DNA of 5,655 nucleotides, taken from Oscillospiraceae bacterium. GTDB lineage: Bacteria; Bacillota; Clostridia; Oscillospirales; QAMX01. A program made the position numbers and the translations under genes. Under the pieces are notes generated by a model. It did not search any database. It saw nothing but the letters and a program-made list of their open reading frames with translations, and was not told where the DNA came from. Of the stretch, positions 4,881 to 5,655 are shown in pieces; within the stretch, counting starts at the first letter, position 1, and every line of letters begins with the position of its first letter. The stretch spans positions 1 through 5,655 of the forward strand of contig CACYBP010000087.1 in assembly GCA_902772625.1 (NCBI GenBank). Direction: 5' to 3'.

Positions 4881-5655
4881 ATGGAAATCGAAAAATACAC
4901 ACTCTATCTGGTCACCACCCCCATCGGGAACCTGTCGGACATGACGCCCCGGGCGGTGGAGGTTTTGAGCAAGGTGGACTTCGTCGCCTGCGAGGACACG
5001 CGGGTGGGCGGCGCCCTGCTTTCCCGTTTCGGCATCAAAAAGCCCCTGATCAGCTATTTCGAGCACAACAAGCGCGACCGCGGCGAGACCATCGCCGCCC
5101 GGATCCTTGCGGGCGAGAGCTGCGCCATGGTCAGCGACGCGGGCACTCCCGCCATCTCCGATCCCGGGGAGGATCTGGCGGCGCTGTGCCGGGAAAAGGG
5201 GATCAGGGTCTCCCCCATCCCCGGCGTTTCGGCTCTGATCACCGCGCTCTCGGCGTCGGGCATGCCCTCGGGGCGGTTCTGCTTCGAGGGGTTCCTCTCG
5301 GTGAATAAAAAATCCCGCCGGGAGCATCTTGCGTCGCTTGCGGGCGAACGGCGCACCATGATCTTCTACGAGGCGCCCCACAAGCTCCGCACCACCCTTT
5401 CGGATCTCTATCAGGCCTTCGGCGACCGGGAGATCGTCCTGGCGCGGGAGCTTACCAAGATCCACGAGGAATTCATCCACACCACCCTTCTTGAGGCCCA
5501 GTCTCTTTACGAGACGGTTTCCCCGAAGGGGGAATTCGTCCTGATCCTCCGGGGCGACGAGAGCGAGGAGGAAAAGCCCCTTTCGCGCAACGAGCGCTAC
5601 CGCCGGAAGCTTCGGGAAAAGGCGGACGCGGCGGGAGAAGAGGAAGAGGCGAAAG
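4881..5655 (+). CDS. rsmI: 16S rRNA (cytidine1402-2'-O)-methyltransferase RsmI (3' end outside window)
   Basis: SAM-dependent enzyme of the tetrapyrrole-methylase fold that by family methylates the 2'-OH of C1402 in the decoding centre of 16S rRNA, opposite RsmH. The frame is open for 258 codons to the window edge; family members have about 275-290 residues, so only the tail is missing. Diagnostic motifs are LVTTPIGNLSDMTPRA (10-25), VACEDTR (35-41), SYFEHNKRDR (58-67), MVSDAGTPAISDPG (83-96), PIPGVSALITALSASG (112-127), FCFEGFL (133-139), IFYEAPHKL and LARELTKIHEEF. The last visible part is a charged, Lys/Glu-rich segment, common at RsmI C-termini. The ATG at 4881 follows TGAGGT (4871-4876), which overlaps the stop codon of the upstream methyltransferase, pointing to one operon. 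Confidence 0.96.
   Translation, partial: MEIEKYTLYLVTTPIGNLSDMTPRAVEVLSKVDFVACEDTRVGGALLSRFGIKKPLISYFEHNKRDRGETIAARILAGESCAMVSDAGTPAISDPGEDLAALCREKGIRVSPIPGVSALITALSASGMPSGRFCFEGFLSVNKKSRREHLASLAGERRTMIFYEAPHKLRTTLSDLYQAFGDREIVLARELTKIHEEFIHTTLLEAQSLYETVSPKGEFVLILRGDESEEEKPLSRNERYRRKLREKADAAGEEEEAK

Overview
The window looks like a chromosomal segment from a GC-rich member of the Clostridia (Bacillota). I estimate the GC content at a little above 60 percent by eye. The evidence is a complete ctsR-mcsA-mcsB-clpC stress cluster with heptad-repeat CtsR operators, sigma-A type promoters, AGGAGG-type ribosome binding sites and a small clostridial 2[4Fe-4S] ferredoxin. I cannot name a genus from the sequence. 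There is no mobile element, CRISPR array, rRNA or tRNA.

Layout: two groups of genes diverge from an AT-richer regulatory gap (3603-3928). Leftward on the minus strand are ctsR (3602-3144), mcsA (3122-2634), mcsB (2637-1654, overlapping mcsA by 4 bases), a 133-base gap with two tandem terminator-like hairpins, and clpC, which runs off the left edge just before its second Walker A motif. Rightward on the plus strand are the ferredoxin gene (3929-4102), a strong intrinsic terminator, a TrmN6-like tRNA adenine methyltransferase gene (4175-4873, TTG start) and rsmI (from 4881, cut by the right edge).

How the genes work together: by family knowledge, CtsR represses its own operon. McsA and McsB form the protein arginine kinase that inactivates CtsR and marks damaged proteins with phosphoarginine. 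ClpC, with ClpP, degrades the marked proteins. The ctsR promoter is nearly textbook. A TTGAAA -35 and a TATAAT -10 are separated by exactly 17 bp, and those 17 bp are one CtsR box. A second, inverted CtsR box lies just upstream. The rightward group combines an electron carrier with tRNA and 16S rRNA methyltransferases.

Most worth a second look is the set of departures from the Bacillus-type phosphoarginine pathway. McsB has Ser where the catalytic-loop Cys normally is, and its RDxxRA motif reads REHHRA. The ClpC N-domain keeps one glutamate of the phosphoarginine pockets but has Gly at the other. Its sensor-1 position is Asp and its middle domain is short. clpC also has no ATG, GTG or TTG after its Shine-Dalgarno sequence (ATC is the best start) and sits behind two hairpins. 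Together these suggest a remodelled or down-tuned phosphoarginine/ClpC system, but that is a hypothesis and not a demonstrated new system.
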